Notes: generated by a model not told the origin, from the letters alone. A DNA stretch of 60,514 bases from an uncultured Clostridia bacterium (GCA_944376265.1 CALWCD010000006.1:1-60514); one strand, 5' to 3'. Counted from the stretch's first letter, positions 25,654 to 35,969 are shown. Translations and numbers: made by a program.

Positions 25654-27375
25654 TCAGTCGTCGTAGCCCGCGCCCTGCATGGCGGAGAGGGCATGGCTGG
25701 TGTACCGCTTGTAAAGTCCCTTTCGGGCGGGGCGGGGGATTACGCCCTGCTTGGCCCGCTCCTCCAGCACCTGGGCAATCTCCTCCGGGGGAAGCTTTTT
25801 CCCCTGAATGCCCACCACGTCCAGGGTGCGGCGCTCCACGCTGTAAGCGATGATGTCCCCGGTCTCGATGAAGGCCAAAGGCCCGCCGCTGGCGGCTTCC
25901 GGGGACACATGGCCGATGGCGGCTCCCCGGGTGGCCCCGGAGAACCGGCCGTCGGTCACCAGGGAAACGGTGCCGTTGAGCTTCTCGTCACAGACGATGG
26001 CCTCGGTGGTCATAAGCATTTCCGGCATGCCGGAGCCCCTGGGGCCCTCGTAACGGATCACCAGAATGTCTCCCGGCTCCACTTTGCCGTCCACCACCGC
26101 CTGGTAGGCGTCCTCTTCGCAGTTGTACACACGGGCAGGACCTTCCCGCTCCCGCATCTCCTGGCTGCAGGCGGAGTATTTGATCACCGACCCCTCCGGC
26201 GCCAGGTTGCCCCGGAGAATGGCCACAGAGCCCTTTTCCTCCGCCTTGTCCACGGGGAAGATCACCTGGTCCCGCTCCAGGCCGTAATTGTGCAGGTAGC
26301 CCAGGTTCCGCTGGAAGAAGTTGTCCCGCTGCAGGTCCTCCAGGTTCTCGCCCAAAGTCTTTCCGGTGACGGTCATCACGTCCAGATGGAGCATGTCCTT
26401 CAGGTACAGCTCCACCATGGGGATGCCGCCGGCGAACCAGAAGGACTCGGTCAGGTGCTGGCCGCTGGGGTTGATGTTCCCCAGGTGGGGCACCTTGTGG
26501 TTGATCTCGTCGAACAGCTCCGGCTCCAGGGTGATGCCCAGCTCCCGGGCGATGGAGGGCAGGTGGATGGTGGCGTTGGTGGAGCCGCCGATGGCGCTGT
26601 GAACAATGATGGCGTTTTCAAAGGCCTCCCGGGTCATGATGTCGCTGACCCGGATGTCCTTCTCCACCAGGGGCAGGATCATCCGGCCGGCTCTCCGGGC
26701 GGCGGCGAAAATGTCCCGCATGGTGGCGGGCATCAGGGCGGCGCCGGGCAGGGTCATGCCCAGGGCTTCCGCCATGCACTGCATGGTGCTGGCAGTCCCC
26801 AGAAAGGTGCAGGCTCCCACAGAGGGACAGCCGGTGCGCTTGTAGTCCCAGATCTCCTGGTCGGTGATGGCGTCCTTCCGCTTTTGCCGCAGGGAGATGT
26901 CCCCCGCCACCAGGGAGGTGGTCATGTTGGGGCCGGGGCGCATGCTGCCGCCGGGAATGAAAATGGTGGGCAGGTTGAGCCTTGCCGCCGCTTTCAGCTG
27001 GGCGGGAATGGACTTGTCACAGGACGCGGACAGGATCATGCCGTCCCAGGGATACACGGACCCGTGGACCTCGATCATGTCGCAGATGGCTTCCCGGGAG
27101 GCCAGAATGTAGTTCATGCCGTCGTGGCCCTGGGCGCAGCCGTCGCAGATATCGGTGGTGTGGTACTGGGCGGGGTAGCCCCCCTTCTCAAACACCCCGT
27201 ACTTGGCCTGTTCCATAATCCCGGCTAGATGGGTGCTGCCGGGGTGGCTGTCGCCAAACACGTCCTCCAGCAGGATCTGGGGCTTTTGCACGTCCTCCAT
27301 GTCCCAGCCGGAACCCATTTGCAGCGCGTCAAATTGTGCCCACAGCAGCCGCTGGGGGGCGCTTCTCTGCTTCAT
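25654..27375 (-). CDS. IlvD/Edd-family sugar-acid dehydratase (xylonate/arabinonate/gluconate type)
   Basis: A 573-residue Fe-S dehydratase. Cluster cysteines are visible in TTDICDGCAQGHDGM, SASCDKS and GCPSVGACTFLGTASTM, with later motifs VHSAIGGSTNATIHL and LVTDGRFSGATRGAAIGHV. These place it in the IlvD/Edd superfamily. Members of this size next to a DapA-family aldolase usually dehydrate aldonic acids to 2-keto-3-deoxy acids; dihydroxyacid dehydratase for branched amino acids is less likely because no other ilv genes are nearby. The start has GGGAGGAGAGCG upstream. Transcription is from a consensus promoter whose spacer is a perfect palindrome. Confidence 0.85.
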   Translation of the reverse strand: MKQRSAPQRLLWAQFDALQMGSGWDMEDVQKPQILLEDVFGDSHPGSTHLAGIMEQAKYGVFEKGGYPAQYHTTDICDGCAQGHDGMNYILASREAICDMIEVHGSVYPWDGMILSASCDKSIPAQLKAAARLNLPTIFIPGGSMRPGPNMTTSLVAGDISLRQKRKDAITDQEIWDYKRTGCPSVGACTFLGTASTMQCMAEALGMTLPGAALMPATMRDIFAAARRAGRMILPLVEKDIRVSDIMTREAFENAIIVHSAIGGSTNATIHLPSIARELGITLEPELFDEINHKVPHLGNINPSGQHLTESFWFAGGIPMVELYLKDMLHLDVMTVTGKTLGENLEDLQRDNFFQRNLGYLHNYGLERDQVIFPVDKAEEKGSVAILRGNLAPEGSVIKYSACSQEMREREGPARVYNCEEDAYQAVVDGKVEPGDILVIRYEGPRGSGMPEMLMTTEAIVCDEKLNGTVSLVTDGRFSGATRGAAIGHVSPEAASGGPLAFIETGDIIAYSVERRTLDVVGIQGKKLPPEEIAQVLEERAKQGVIPRPARKGLYKRYTSHALSAMQGAGYDD

Positions 27376-27400
27376 ATGTATCGCTCTCCTCCCTCTGTCT

Positions 27401-27421
27401 CCGGCGGACCAAGACCGCCGG
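27401..27421 (-). promoter_or_regulatory. 5'-leader hairpin of the dehydratase transcript
   Basis: CCGGCGG-ACCAAGA-CCGCCGG, a perfect 7-bp stem just upstream of the ribosome binding site. There is no T run after it on the minus strand, so it is not a terminator. It may stabilise the mRNA. Confidence 0.4.
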
Positions 27422-27437
27422 GTGGTTTCTCAAGGCC

Positions 27438-27466
27438 ATTCTACCACACATTCCCCGGAATGTTAA
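27438..27466 (-). promoter_or_regulatory. promoter of the dehydratase-aldolase operon
   Basis: Minus strand TTAACA, 17-bp spacer, TAGAAT. Confidence 0.8.
27448..27463 (-). promoter_or_regulatory. palindromic operator inside the dehydratase promoter
   Basis: ACATTCC-CC-GGAATGT: 7-bp perfect arms with a 2-bp centre occupying most of the -35/-10 spacer, an ideal repressor position. The regulator is not obvious in the window. The ~190 bases from here to the terminator at 27652 contain no gene I can support. Confidence 0.65.
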
Positions 27467-27651
27467 GGGATGGGTCCAATCTCTCCCGTTTTTTATCGCA
27501 GTTCCCCACAAGACGCCTGCTCTCCATAGAGCGAAGATGCCTTTCCTGAAATCCCCGCACATCTCCCTTTCTGCGGGGCACTGTGAGGGAACCCCGCCGG
27601 GGAAACGGCTTTTTCGGGCCTCCCTACCGCTGCGCCCTTTGAAGCATAACA

Positions 27652-27684
27652 ACAAAAGCCCGCCGCGAAGCTTCGCAGCGGACT
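27652..27684 (-). terminator. terminator of the GAF-ABC/FecR/cyclase operon
   Basis: Minus strand 14-bp-arm hairpin AGTCCGCTGCGAAG/CTTCGCGGCGGGCT (with G-T pairs) followed by TTTTG, 12 bases after the TIM-barrel gene stop. Confidence 0.8.
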
Positions 27685-27695
27685 CTGAAACTAAT

Positions 27696-28460
27696 TCAGG
27701 ATTCCAGCGGGACGGTCTTTGGGACTTTTTCCAGAAAGGCCACGCTCTTCCGATACTTCTCCAGGGACCCCACCTCGATGAGCACGGACACGTCCCGGTT
27801 CATCCGGGGGAGGATTTCCCCCCAGGGAGCGGTGCCGTCCCCCAACGCCAGGTGCTCATCCAGCTTGCCGTGGTTGTCGTTGATGTGGTAATGGGCCACA
27901 TAGGGACCGCAGGCCTCCTGCCAAGCGGCCACCGGGGTTTTGGACAGGTAGGCGTGGGCCAGGTCCAGGCACACCGCAAACCGCTCCCCCTGCATCCGTT
28001 TGGCCAGCTCCACCAGGCAGTCCGGCTCCTCGTCGAACATGTTCTCCATGTAGAACCACAGCCCCGGCTCCTCCTCCAACAGCCGGCGGAAGAACTCCTC
28101 GTTCCGGTCCACCCAGCCCTGGCGGTATGAGGGCACATAAAAGTTGGGGATAAAGTTGGTGTGAAGGACGATCCCTTTCACCTGAAGCTGCCGGGCAATG
28201 TCACAGGCCTGGCGGATACGGTACTCGCTGGCCTCCCGGATAAGCCGGTCGCTGGAGTGGACGGTGATGTCCAGGAAGGGACCGTGGAGGGTGTCCTGGC
28301 TCCGGTCCCGCTTGGGCTCTGAATAGGCCCGAATCAGCTCCCGGACTTTGGCCGGGTCCTCCAGCACATGGGGTAGCATGAAGTCGTCGTACTCAAAGGG
28401 CACGTCCAAGGCCAGCCATTCCTCCAGGTGTTCCAGGTCCGGTATTCCGTGATAGATCAT
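27696..28460 (-). CDS. Sugar phosphate isomerase/epimerase-like TIM-barrel protein
   Basis: A 254-residue protein of the xylose isomerase-like/AP endonuclease-2-like TIM barrel family. Metal-site motifs are visible: LHGPF, GIVLHTNFIP, WFYMENMFDEEP (metal-binding Glu), CLDLAHAY (Asp-x-x-His) and HYHINDNHGKLDEH. GAGGAGAATACT precedes the ATG. It lies 24 bases after the adenylate cyclase gene and ends at a terminator, so it is the last gene of the five-gene operon. Its substrate, and its link to cAMP signalling or the ABC transporter, are unknown. Confidence 0.82.
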   Translation of the reverse strand: MIYHGIPDLEHLEEWLALDVPFEYDDFMLPHVLEDPAKVRELIRAYSEPKRDRSQDTLHGPFLDITVHSSDRLIREASEYRIRQACDIARQLQVKGIVLHTNFIPNFYVPSYRQGWVDRNEEFFRRLLEEEPGLWFYMENMFDEEPDCLVELAKRMQGERFAVCLDLAHAYLSKTPVAAWQEACGPYVAHYHINDNHGKLDEHLALGDGTAPWGEILPRMNRDVSVLIEVGSLEKYRKSVAFLEKVPKTVPLES

Positions 28461-28484
28461 AGTATTCTCCTCGCGGGCCTGCCC

Positions 28485-30299
28485 TTATCCCAGGGCGGGC
28501 TCCTCTTTCTTTTGGGCGGGCTCCTCCCCGGGGGCCAGAACACGGTCCAGGGCGTAAACCATCACACCCTTGGACTTGCCCTTCAGGGGGATCTCCCCGA
28601 TTTCGGTCACGTCGATCCTGTTTTGGAGCCGTTCGTAGACGAACTGGCTGATGAGGATCTGCCCGGCTTTGGCGTTGGCCTCCAGCCGGGCGGCGGTGTT
28701 TACCGTGTCGCCGATGGCGGTGTAGTCCATGCGGAACTGGGAGCCGATGTTCCCCACCACCGCGTCGCCGCAGTTGACGCCGATGCCGTAGCTCACCTTT
28801 TTCCCGAAACGCTCCATAAAGGTGGCGCCGATCCTCTCGCTGCCCGCGGCAATGTCCCGGGCGGCGCACACGGCTTTGTACACGTAGTCGTCGCTGTCAA
28901 AGGGGGCGTTGAACACCGCCATGGCGGCGTCCCCGATAAACTTGTCCAAGGTTCCCCCGTTCTGGAAGATGGCCTGGGTCACCAGGCTCAGGTACTCGTT
29001 GAGGATCTCCACCACCTGCTCCGGCTGGAGAGCCTCGCTCAGGGGGGTAAATCCCCGGATGTCCACAAACAGCACCGCAATGTGACGCTTTTCCCCTCCC
29101 AGCTTCAACTGGTAATCGTGGTTTTTGGAGATCTCCTCCACCACCTGGGGCGCCACGTATTTTCGGAAGGCCCGGACGATCTTCCGTTTCTGCAGGGCTT
29201 CCGCGGCGTATTTCACCGCCACGCCCCACACAAAGGCGGCGACCATGGCCAGGGGCAGAGCGATCACGTTCACCACCAGCCCCTGGCCGTCCAGCCAGAA
29301 GCACACTCCCACCTGCCCGGCGATGACAGCCGCTGCCGCCACGCCGCCCAGCCACAGCCGCAGCCGGGAGATCAGCAGGGTGAGAAGAAAGGCCAGCACC
29401 CCGCACACCAGACCGTTGTACAGCCGGCTGGCCTGGGTGAGGCAGCGCCCCTCCAACAGGCCTTGGACCACATTGGCGTGGATCTCCACCCCGTACATCT
29501 GGCCCCCGTGGCCGGTGGGCACCGGGTAGGAGTCCCCCATGCCGGCGGCGCAGGCGCCCACCAGCACAATGCTGTCCCGGAAGGCCTGGGCAGGGATGTT
29601 CCCCTCCAGCACGTCAATGAGGGACAAGGTCTCGTAGGCGCCGGGAGTGCCGGTGTAGTCAATCAGAATGCCGCCGTTGGCGTCCACGGACAGGCCCTCC
29701 AGGGAAAGCTCCCCTTGGGCCTTCTCCACCACCGCTGCCGCGAAGGAAAGGTACCCCTCCCGTTCCAGCAGAGCGTACCGCACCGAGTTGTCCCGGCTGT
29801 CCTGAACCGTATTGGCGAAGCCGGTGGCCACCAGGTCCTCCAGCTCCCCAAAGGGCTTCTCCACCATATCGATGTGAAGGGCGTTGGCCCAGGCGGTGCT
29901 GCCGTCCCGCTCCAGCTGGGTGGAGAACACCAGGTTGCTGGCCAGCACCACATTGGAAGCGTTCCGGCAGGCGTCCACCAGAAGCTGGTCCTCTTCCCCC
30001 TTCTCCCCGGTGAGCAGCACGTCCAAGGCGATGACCTTGGGAGCGTTGTCCCCTTGGTTCAGGGTCTGGATCAGCTGGGCATAGGGCTCTCGGGTCCAGG
30101 TCTCGAAGGGGCCTAAGGCCTCCAAGGTCTTTTCGTCGATGGCCACCACCTTGATGTTCCCGTCCACCGTGCCGGGACGCTGGTAGATCCCGTCCTGCAA
30201 AAGCAGGTCCAGGCTGGAAAACCACTGAAAGAACACCGCCAGGAAGGTGAGCACCCCCAAGGCTGCGGCCACCGCCAGGCTTTTCAGCTTCCCGCTCAT
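28485..30299 (-). CDS. CHASE2-domain class III adenylate cyclase
   Basis: A 604-residue membrane receptor cyclase. One N-terminal helix leads to an extracellular CHASE2 domain (about 30-320, including [17 protein letters not shown] and VVLASN), then a cluster of three helices (about 320-395), then a class III catalytic domain. Both metal Asp are present ([10 protein letters not shown] and [13 protein letters not shown]), as are the purine-selecting Lys in LDKFIGD with Thr in DYTAIGD (the K/T pair of CyaB1-type adenylate cyclases) and the transition-state NTAAR. The product should therefore be cAMP. The ATG overlaps the FecR-protein stop (ATGA). cAMP cyclases of this kind are uncommon in Clostridia, and no CRP-type receptor is in the window. 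Confidence 0.9.
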   Translation of the reverse strand: MSGKLKSLAVAAALGVLTFLAVFFQWFSSLDLLLQDGIYQRPGTVDGNIKVVAIDEKTLEALGPFETWTREPYAQLIQTLNQGDNAPKVIALDVLLTGEKGEEDQLLVDACRNASNVVLASNLVFSTQLERDGSTAWANALHIDMVEKPFGELEDLVATGFANTVQDSRDNSVRYALLEREGYLSFAAAVVEKAQGELSLEGLSVDANGGILIDYTGTPGAYETLSLIDVLEGNIPAQAFRDSIVLVGACAAGMGDSYPVPTGHGGQMYGVEIHANVVQGLLEGRCLTQASRLYNGLVCGVLAFLLTLLISRLRLWLGGVAAAAVIAGQVGVCFWLDGQGLVVNVIALPLAMVAAFVWGVAVKYAAEALQKRKIVRAFRKYVAPQVVEEISKNHDYQLKLGGEKRHIAVLFVDIRGFTPLSEALQPEQVVEILNEYLSLVTQAIFQNGGTLDKFIGDAAMAVFNAPFDSDDYVYKAVCAARDIAAGSERIGATFMERFGKKVSYGIGVNCGDAVVGNIGSQFRMDYTAIGDTVNTAARLEANAKAGQILISQFVYERLQNRIDVTEIGEIPLKGKSKGVMVYALDRVLAPGEEPAQKKEEPALG

Positions 30300-31762
30300 G
30301 GCTTTTTCCTCTTTTTATAGATCATTCCCAGCAGCCCCGAGAAGGAGACAGGGGCCACGATCAGCGCTACCATGGGCGCAGCCATCCGGCTGTCGTCCTC
30401 CGAAGTGGCGGAAAAGCTCTGTCCGCCGGCGTTGGAAGAATTCCCATTCTCAGAGCCCCCATTGGCCCCGCTGTTGGTGCTGGCATCACTTTGCCATTCC
30501 TCTGAGGTCTGCCCCTCCGCGCCTCCGCCTTCTTGGTTGCTGCCCTCTTCACTGCCGGCGGTTTCGCTCCCGGTGGGTTCGCCGCCGACGGTTTCGCTGC
30601 TGGCAGGTTCGCTGCTGGCGGGTTCGCTGCTGGCAGGTTCGCTGCTGGCAGGTTCGCTGCTGGCAGGTTCGCTGCTGGCGGGTTCACTGCTGGCAGGTTC
30701 GCTGGAACTAGTCCCGCCGCCGGAGGGCCAGGAAGGAATCACCGGCCTGGGGGTAGGCGACGGAGTGGGCTCCGGCGTGGGAGAGGGCGTAGGCTCCGGT
30801 GTGGGTGTGGGTGTGGGCGTAGGTGTAGGCGTAGGTGTGGGAGTGGCCGTGGGTTTTGGCGTGGGCGTAGGCGTAGCCGTGGACGAAGGAGCTGCCGGCC
30901 GCACCGGAACAGCGGCAGGCTTGTCATTGACCACGGGAGCCGGAGTAGCCGTAGGCACAGGAGTAGCCGTAGGGGCGGGGGTAGCCGTAGGAGCGGGAGT
31001 TGCCGTGGCAGCTGGGCTGGGGGTGGGAGTCTCCTGAGGCTCCTCCTGTCCCAGCACCTCTTCTGCCTGCTCCTTCAGATAGTCGGGCAGGGAGTCTACG
31101 TCAATGGGCTCTCCCGCGGAGCGGAACCGGCAGGCGGTGTCCTGCTCCTCCCCTGTCTGGCTGTCCAGGTCCTGCTCGATGATGGCCTCCTGGCCGGCGG
31201 TCAGGGTGGCCTCGTCCTGGTTCTCGTTGTCCAGCTTTACGTACACCGTGCCGTCCAGCACGGAGACACGGGTCTCACGGAGGGAACCGTCCTCCGAGTC
31301 GCCCACCTCCACCCGGAACTGGGTGCCCCGCACGGCCATAACGCCGTCGGGGGTGACAATCTCGTAGGAGTCGCCTTCCGCCAGGGGGTTCTCAATGGAA
31401 TTAAACACGGCGCCTGCCTGGAGCTCAATGCGGATGGCTCCCTGCTCCGTGTTGCCCTCCAGCTGGAAGGCAACCTGGGAGGAGGACTCCACCACCAGGT
31501 ATTTGTCCTGGTCCAGGCGCAGGTCCACTTCGCCATCGGCGCCGGTGGTCAGGCTGTCGCCGCCCTGTACTACCAGGTCGTCGTACACGGCGAATTCCTC
31601 ACCATCCCGGGTGACGGTGGCCTCTCCCTGGTATTCCAGCACGCAGACGCTCCGGTAGGTCTCTTCCCCGCCGAAAAGCACCACGCACACCACCACGATC
31701 ACCGCGGCGGCCAGGACCACACCGCCCCCCAGAAGGGCCAAAGCTTTCTTTGAGAGTTTCAA
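30296..31762 (-). CDS. FecR-domain surface protein with Thr-Pro and SSEPA repeats
   Basis: A 488-residue protein. An N-terminal membrane helix (residues 7-32) is followed by a FecR-like beta domain (about 35-210; [47 protein letters not shown]). A long disordered region then holds PAPTATP and TPxPTP repeats, seven SSEPA repeats and a Ser/Gly/Asn-rich stretch. The C-terminus ([19 protein letters not shown] then KKRKKP) looks like a wall-sorting signal, but the expected LPxTG position reads FSATS. The start is TTG at 31762, eight bases after GGAGG; no in-frame ATG fits. FecR-domain proteins often accompany CHASE2 cyclases, here with a 4-base overlap. The role is probably extracellular sensing or ligand presentation; not proven. 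Confidence 0.85.
   Translation of the reverse strand: MKLSKKALALLGGGVVLAAAVIVVVCVVLFGGEETYRSVCVLEYQGEATVTRDGEEFAVYDDLVVQGGDSLTTGADGEVDLRLDQDKYLVVESSSQVAFQLEGNTEQGAIRIELQAGAVFNSIENPLAEGDSYEIVTPDGVMAVRGTQFRVEVGDSEDGSLRETRVSVLDGTVYVKLDNENQDEATLTAGQEAIIEQDLDSQTGEEQDTACRFRSAGEPIDVDSLPDYLKEQAEEVLGQEEPQETPTPSPAATATPAPTATPAPTATPVPTATPAPVVNDKPAAVPVRPAAPSSTATPTPTPKPTATPTPTPTPTPTPTPTPEPTPSPTPEPTPSPTPRPVIPSWPSGGGTSSSEPASSEPASSEPASSEPASSEPASSEPASSEPASSETVGGEPTGSETAGSEEGSNQEGGGAEGQTSEEWQSDASTNSGANGGSENGNSSNAGGQSFSATSEDDSRMAAPMVALIVAPVSFSGLLGMIYKKRKKP
30602..30706 (-). repeat. seven tandem 15-bp repeats encoding SSEPA
   Basis: Seven copies of GGCAGGTTCGCTGCT (plus-strand form; two carry G for A, one has an ACTGCT variant) with a period of 15 bases. 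Near-identical DNA copies, not just protein repeats, suggest expansion and contraction by slippage without frameshift. Confidence 0.92.
30746..31019 (-). repeat. Thr-Pro-rich low-complexity coding repeats
   Basis: Two blocks of short repeats encode TPxPTP-type units (about 30746-30880) and PAPTATP-type units (about 30940-31019). They make a rigid extended wall-spanning stalk. Confidence 0.8.
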
Positions 31763-31775
31763 AAACCCATCCTCC

Positions 31776-34580
31776 TTAGTTGCTGCTGACGTTGGTCAGG
31801 TTCAAGTGCTTGATCTTCCGCAGGGCGATCAGGTTCACGATGACCGCCATTACCCCCACGATAACCGTGGCGAGCAGGCAGGCCGTCAGATCCGGCAGGC
31901 GGATATAGCGGCTGGCGCCTGTCTCGGTGATCCACACCACCAGGTATCCCAGGCCCAGGCCCACGGCCCAGCCCAGCAGAATTCCCAGGATGGTGAGCAC
32001 AATATTGTCCTTATAAATGTACGCCCTGGTCTGCTGCATGGTGTAGCCGTTGACACGCATGACGGCCAGCTCCCGGGACTTCCGGTTGATGTACATGGTG
32101 ATCTGGTTGAGCAGCACCAGCAGCACCATCACCATGGACAGTGCCACGCACACCGCGATCACGCCGTTGAGGGAGGAGGCGTCGGAGGCGTAGACCTCGC
32201 TGCTGTCCTGGAGGAACAGGAAGCCGGGCAGGTCCTTCACCTGGTCCAGCAGACCCGTCACGTCCCCCTTCAGCAGGAACACGGAGAAATCGGCATCCCC
32301 CACCGCGGACTCCCAGTAGGACCGGGTGGTGATGAACAGGTGGTATCTCAGGTAGTGCTCGAACACGCCGCTGACGTGGCATTCCAGCCCGCTGCCGGAA
32401 TCGTCCATCAGCTCCACGGAGGAACCGTCCTCCAGGTCCATGGACTCGGCGCACTTGCGGGAGACCAGCATGCCGTCCTCCGGCACTTCCAGCGTCTCGC
32501 CGGTGAAGGCGTCGTCCAGGCGGACAAAGCCCTCCAGCTGCTGGGGATCGTCCACCACCAGTACGTGGCAGGTCTCCCAATCGCCGCCGTCCACCCGGAA
32601 GCGCTCCAGCTGCTCCTGCACCAGCAGGTACTCCACGCCGTTGTCCTCCAGCACCTGGGCAAAGTCCTGGGCGGACCCTTCGGAGCTGTCGAACACCAGC
32701 TGGTCGTTGTAGAAGAAATACTTGTCAAACTGCAGCTCCGAGGAATTCTCGTTGCCGAACTTCATGGCAAAGCTGATGATCAGCAGGGCCACGCAGCCCA
32801 TCAGTCCGGAGATGGTGGTGAGCATGCGGCCCTTGTCGCTGAGCACGTTCTTGATCATGGTGCGGGAGTAGAGGCTCAGCCTCTTATACACGCCCCAGTT
32901 GGCAAAGAAGAAGTTCTTCTCCTTCTCGGGAACCTCTCCCTTCAGCAGCAAGGTGGCGGGCACCTTCACCAGCTTGGAGCAGGCAAAGTAGGTGGCCCCC
33001 AGGAAGATGACCATGCACAGCCCCGCCGCCAGCAGCGCCGGGCCCCAGGCGAAGTCCCAGGACGCGGAGCCGATGAGCAGCATGGACTGGTACACATCGA
33101 TCACCACCACTTCCACAATGACCACACTGGCCACCCAGCCGATCAGGATGCCCAGCAGGGCGCACATGAAGTTGTACAGCATGTAGTGGCGCAGGATCTC
33201 CTTGGCAGTGAAGCCCACCGCCTTCTGGGTGCCGATGATCACCCGCTGCTCGTCGATCATCCGGGTGATAGCCGCGTAGCACACCAGGGCCGCCACCACC
33301 AGGAAGATCAGGGACAAGGACACGCTCAACGCGTAGATGGAGCTGACGGTGATCTCCACGCCCCGCACGTCGCCGATCCCGCTGCGGCTGGAGACCACCC
33401 AGTCCTCCAGGGTGACGTCCGCCAGTTCCTCTTCCGCGTCCGCCAGTTCTGCCCTGGCGTCCTCCAGTTCCGCCTGGCCGTCCGCCACTTCCTCACGGGC
33501 GTCGTCCAGCTGGGCCTTAGCCTCTTCCAGCTGGTCGTTCCCCTCTCTCCAGGCATCGATCCCCGCCTGGAGGGGAGCACCCGCAGCCCCCAGGGCGCCC
33601 AGCTGGTCCTCGGCCTCCTCCAGGTCGGTGGAGAGCCCCAGGGCGGCAAGCTGGGCCTGGAGCTGGGACAGGGAATCGTCCAGCTGGGCCTGGTTGTCGG
33701 CAATTTCCGCTTCCCCGTCGTCGATCTTGGCCTGGGCCTCATCAATCTCCGCCTGGGCATCGTCGATCTCGGTCTGAGCGTCGCCAATCTGGCTCTGGCC
33801 GTCCTCCATCAGGGTGTCGTACCGCAGCTGGGCACGCTCTTCCCCCTTGGCCTCCAGCTGTTCCCGCAGCTGGGACTCGATCTCATCGTAGGAATCGGAG
33901 TAATAGGAGACACCCTCCAACGCGGCGGTGTCCACAAAGACGGTGGTGTAGCAGCCGCTGTAATAATCCCCGTCGAACGCCTCCGGGTCCACCATCACAT
34001 AGTACTCGTTGGAACCCAGGCCCCCTTCCGCTGTGCCCCGGGCATCCAGAGTGCCGGAGGTGGAGTAGGCGGGCTGGTTGATAATGGCGGTCACCTGGAA
34101 GGTCTCCCCCTTCAGGAAGCCGTCCTGCTCCAGGGTGATGGTGTCTCCCACAGCCAGGCCCTTTTCCTGAGCCATCAGCTGTTCCACGGCCACCTCCCCG
34201 GTGCCCTGGGGCAGTTCTCCCTCCAGAACCAGGGGCTGGTTCAGCTCCTCGCCCAGGGACACCACAGCCACAGAGGTCTTTTCTCCCTCCACCACGTAGC
34301 GGGCCGTGTCGGAATAGCCGCCCTCCGCCACGGAGACATCCTCCCAGCCGGCAATGGCGTCCACGTCCTCCTGGGTGATGCCGTTGGCGCAGGAGATCTG
34401 CCAAGCGGCCAGATGGTTCTCCTGGAAGTACCGGTCCGCCCGGGCCAGCAGCGCCTTGCCCGAGGAGAGCATTCCCAAGAAAATGGCGATGCTGGTGGCG
34501 GCAATAAAGGCCACCGCGAAGAAAGACACTCCCGATTTGCGGATTGTCCGCAGAAGATGCTTATACTTAGTTGTTTTCAT
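31776..34580 (-). CDS. FtsX/MacB-type ABC transporter permease with an extracellular coiled coil
   Basis: A 934-residue permease with two FtsX-like halves. The first helix follows KSGVSFF. The large extracellular region (about 45-400) contains a MacB-like periplasmic-core pattern ([19 protein letters not shown]) and then a long coiled coil rich in [11 protein letters not shown]-type heptads (about 250-390). Further helix clusters lie at about 410-560 and 800-920 ([27 protein letters not shown]). Such permeases perform mechanotransmission or export of lipids/peptides rather than import. The ATG at 34580 overlaps the ATPase stop as TGATG. The stop lies inside the ribosome site of the FecR gene, so coupling is tight. 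Substrate unknown. Confidence 0.87.
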   Translation of the reverse strand: MKTTKYKHLLRTIRKSGVSFFAVAFIAATSIAIFLGMLSSGKALLARADRYFQENHLAAWQISCANGITQEDVDAIAGWEDVSVAEGGYSDTARYVVEGEKTSVAVVSLGEELNQPLVLEGELPQGTGEVAVEQLMAQEKGLAVGDTITLEQDGFLKGETFQVTAIINQPAYSTSGTLDARGTAEGGLGSNEYYVMVDPEAFDGDYYSGCYTTVFVDTAALEGVSYYSDSYDEIESQLREQLEAKGEERAQLRYDTLMEDGQSQIGDAQTEIDDAQAEIDEAQAKIDDGEAEIADNQAQLDDSLSQLQAQLAALGLSTDLEEAEDQLGALGAAGAPLQAGIDAWREGNDQLEEAKAQLDDAREEVADGQAELEDARAELADAEEELADVTLEDWVVSSRSGIGDVRGVEITVSSIYALSVSLSLIFLVVAALVCYAAITRMIDEQRVIIGTQKAVGFTAKEILRHYMLYNFMCALLGILIGWVASVVIVEVVVIDVYQSMLLIGSASWDFAWGPALLAAGLCMVIFLGATYFACSKLVKVPATLLLKGEVPEKEKNFFFANWGVYKRLSLYSRTMIKNVLSDKGRMLTTISGLMGCVALLIISFAMKFGNENSSELQFDKYFFYNDQLVFDSSEGSAQDFAQVLEDNGVEYLLVQEQLERFRVDGGDWETCHVLVVDDPQQLEGFVRLDDAFTGETLEVPEDGMLVSRKCAESMDLEDGSSVELMDDSGSGLECHVSGVFEHYLRYHLFITTRSYWESAVGDADFSVFLLKGDVTGLLDQVKDLPGFLFLQDSSEVYASDASSLNGVIAVCVALSMVMVLLVLLNQITMYINRKSRELAVMRVNGYTMQQTRAYIYKDNIVLTILGILLGWAVGLGLGYLVVWITETGASRYIRLPDLTACLLATVIVGVMAVIVNLIALRKIKHLNLTNVSSN

Positions 34581-35803
34581 CACCACACCAACTCCTTTGC
34601 GCTGGCCGGATGGCTGTTCACGGTGATCTCAGACACCACGCCGCCCTTCATGCGGATGACCCGGTTGGCCATTTTCGCAATCTCCTCATTGTGGGTCACC
34701 ATCAGAATGGTGGTGCCGGCCTTGATCACCTCTTCCAGCACGGTGAGCACCTCGATGCTGGTCTCGTAGTCCAGGGCGGCGGTGGGCTCGTCGGCCAGGA
34801 TCACCCGGGGCTTCTTGATGAGGGCCCGGGCAATGGACACCCGCTGCTGCTGGCCGCCGGACATCTGGGCGGGATAGTTGTCCTTGCGCTTCGCCAGGCC
34901 CACCTTTTCCAGGGCCTCCCCGGAATCCATGGGGTCATCGCAAAGGTCGCCGATGAATTCCAGGTTCTCCTGGGCGGTGAGGGTGGGCATCAGGTTGTAG
35001 GCCTGGAAGATAAAGCCCACGGAGTGGCGGCGGTACATGGTAAGAGTTTTTTCGTCGGCCTTGGAGTAGTCCTTGCCGTCAAAGGTGAAGGTGCCGGTGG
35101 TCAGCTGGTCCATGCCGCCGATGATGTTCAGCATGGTGGACTTGCCGCAGCCGGACTCGCCCAGGATCACCAGGAATTCCCCTTCCCGCACGTCCAGGTT
35201 CACGCCCTTGAGGATCTGGATCTTGTTCTCCCCTTCCCCGAAGGTCTTGGTCACATTCCGCAGGGAAATAATGGCGGGCTTCTCCTGGGTCATGCCCAGG
35301 TTCAGGCCCCTGCCGTCGATGGCGATGGCCGCCAGCATGGCCAGGTTCTCGCACAGGCTCACGTCCTCGTCGTTGTAGAGGGTGCCGTCCTTCTTGTTGA
35401 TGATCTGGATGCAGCCAATGACCTCGTACTTGTTCACCAGAGGCACGCAGATCATGCTCCGGGTGACAAAGCCGGTGGTCTCGTCAAAGCGACCGGCCCA
35501 GCGGGGATCGCTCTGGCAGTCCTTCACCACGGTGGTCTTGCCTTCCTTCACAACGGTGCCGGCAATGCCTTCCCCTTCGGCCAGGCTCAGGCCGGTCAGG
35601 TCTGCGCCGCCGATCCAGAAGGAGGGATAAATCCGCTTATCCCCTGAGATGTTGTAGGCCCACACGGTGCCGGCTTCCGCGCCCACCGCCTTGACCACTT
35701 CGTTAAGGCTTTCCCGCAAAGCGTCCTCTAACGATTCCGCTTCCTGGAGCAGCCTGGTAATTTCCCAAACTACCTGGGTATAGCCAATCCTCTTTTTTTC
35801 CAT
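34580..35803 (-). CDS. GAF-domain/ABC ATPase fusion (LolD/MacB-type ATPase)
   Basis: A 407-residue protein with two parts. Residues ~1-165 form a GAF sensor domain ([72 protein letters not shown]). Residues ~175-400 form a MacB/LolD-type ATPase with Walker [12 protein letters not shown]-loop [10 protein letters not shown], signature [15 protein letters not shown], Walker [13 protein letters not shown] and the H-loop VTHNEE. The start at 35803 follows AAGGGGGACG; the longer open frame to 36079 has no ribosome site. A GAF domain on this ATPase class is unusual and suggests the transporter is gated by a small cytoplasmic ligand, perhaps cyclic nucleotide or redox. It is first in the operon. Confidence 0.9.
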   Translation of the reverse strand: MEKKRIGYTQVVWEITRLLQEAESLEDALRESLNEVVKAVGAEAGTVWAYNISGDKRIYPSFWIGGADLTGLSLAEGEGIAGTVVKEGKTTVVKDCQSDPRWAGRFDETTGFVTRSMICVPLVNKYEVIGCIQIINKKDGTLYNDEDVSLCENLAMLAAIAIDGRGLNLGMTQEKPAIISLRNVTKTFGEGENKIQILKGVNLDVREGEFLVILGESGCGKSTMLNIIGGMDQLTTGTFTFDGKDYSKADEKTLTMYRRHSVGFIFQAYNLMPTLTAQENLEFIGDLCDDPMDSGEALEKVGLAKRKDNYPAQMSGGQQQRVSIARALIKKPRVILADEPTAALDYETSIEVLTVLEEVIKAGTTILMVTHNEEIAKMANRVIRMKGGVVSEITVNSHPASAKELVW

Positions 35804-35960
35804 GATTTCGTCCCCCTTGACGGATTTGGATTTGTGACAGAATAACGGCGGCTTCCGCCGCCCTGTTCCTTGCATGAAGCCTACGGTGCCCCCGGCCCGG
35901 GAGCCGAACCCGATTTTTTTCCCACCAGACACAAAAAGACCGCCCACCAAGCCGAATTTG

Positions 35961-35969
35961 TGGTACAAT
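35961..35969 (+). promoter_or_regulatory. possible extended -10 promoter of the LytTR regulator
   Basis: TGG-TACAAT with no good -35. It would give a ~230-nt leader before 36208. Between 35804 and 36207 I otherwise see a GGCGGC-TTCC-GCCGCC-type hairpin (about 35848-35863), the minus-strand promoter and the LytTR repeats, but no gene. Confidence 0.4.

Noticed and set aside
30602-30706. CRISPR-like array
   Set aside because: The 15-bp units are directly adjacent with no spacers and encode SSEPA in frame; no cas genes are present.
30372-31037. Gly/Val and Leu/Ala repeat-rich plus-strand frames over the FecR gene
   Set aside because: They mirror the 15-bp and Thr-Pro coding repeats of the minus-strand FecR protein and have no homology or start signals.
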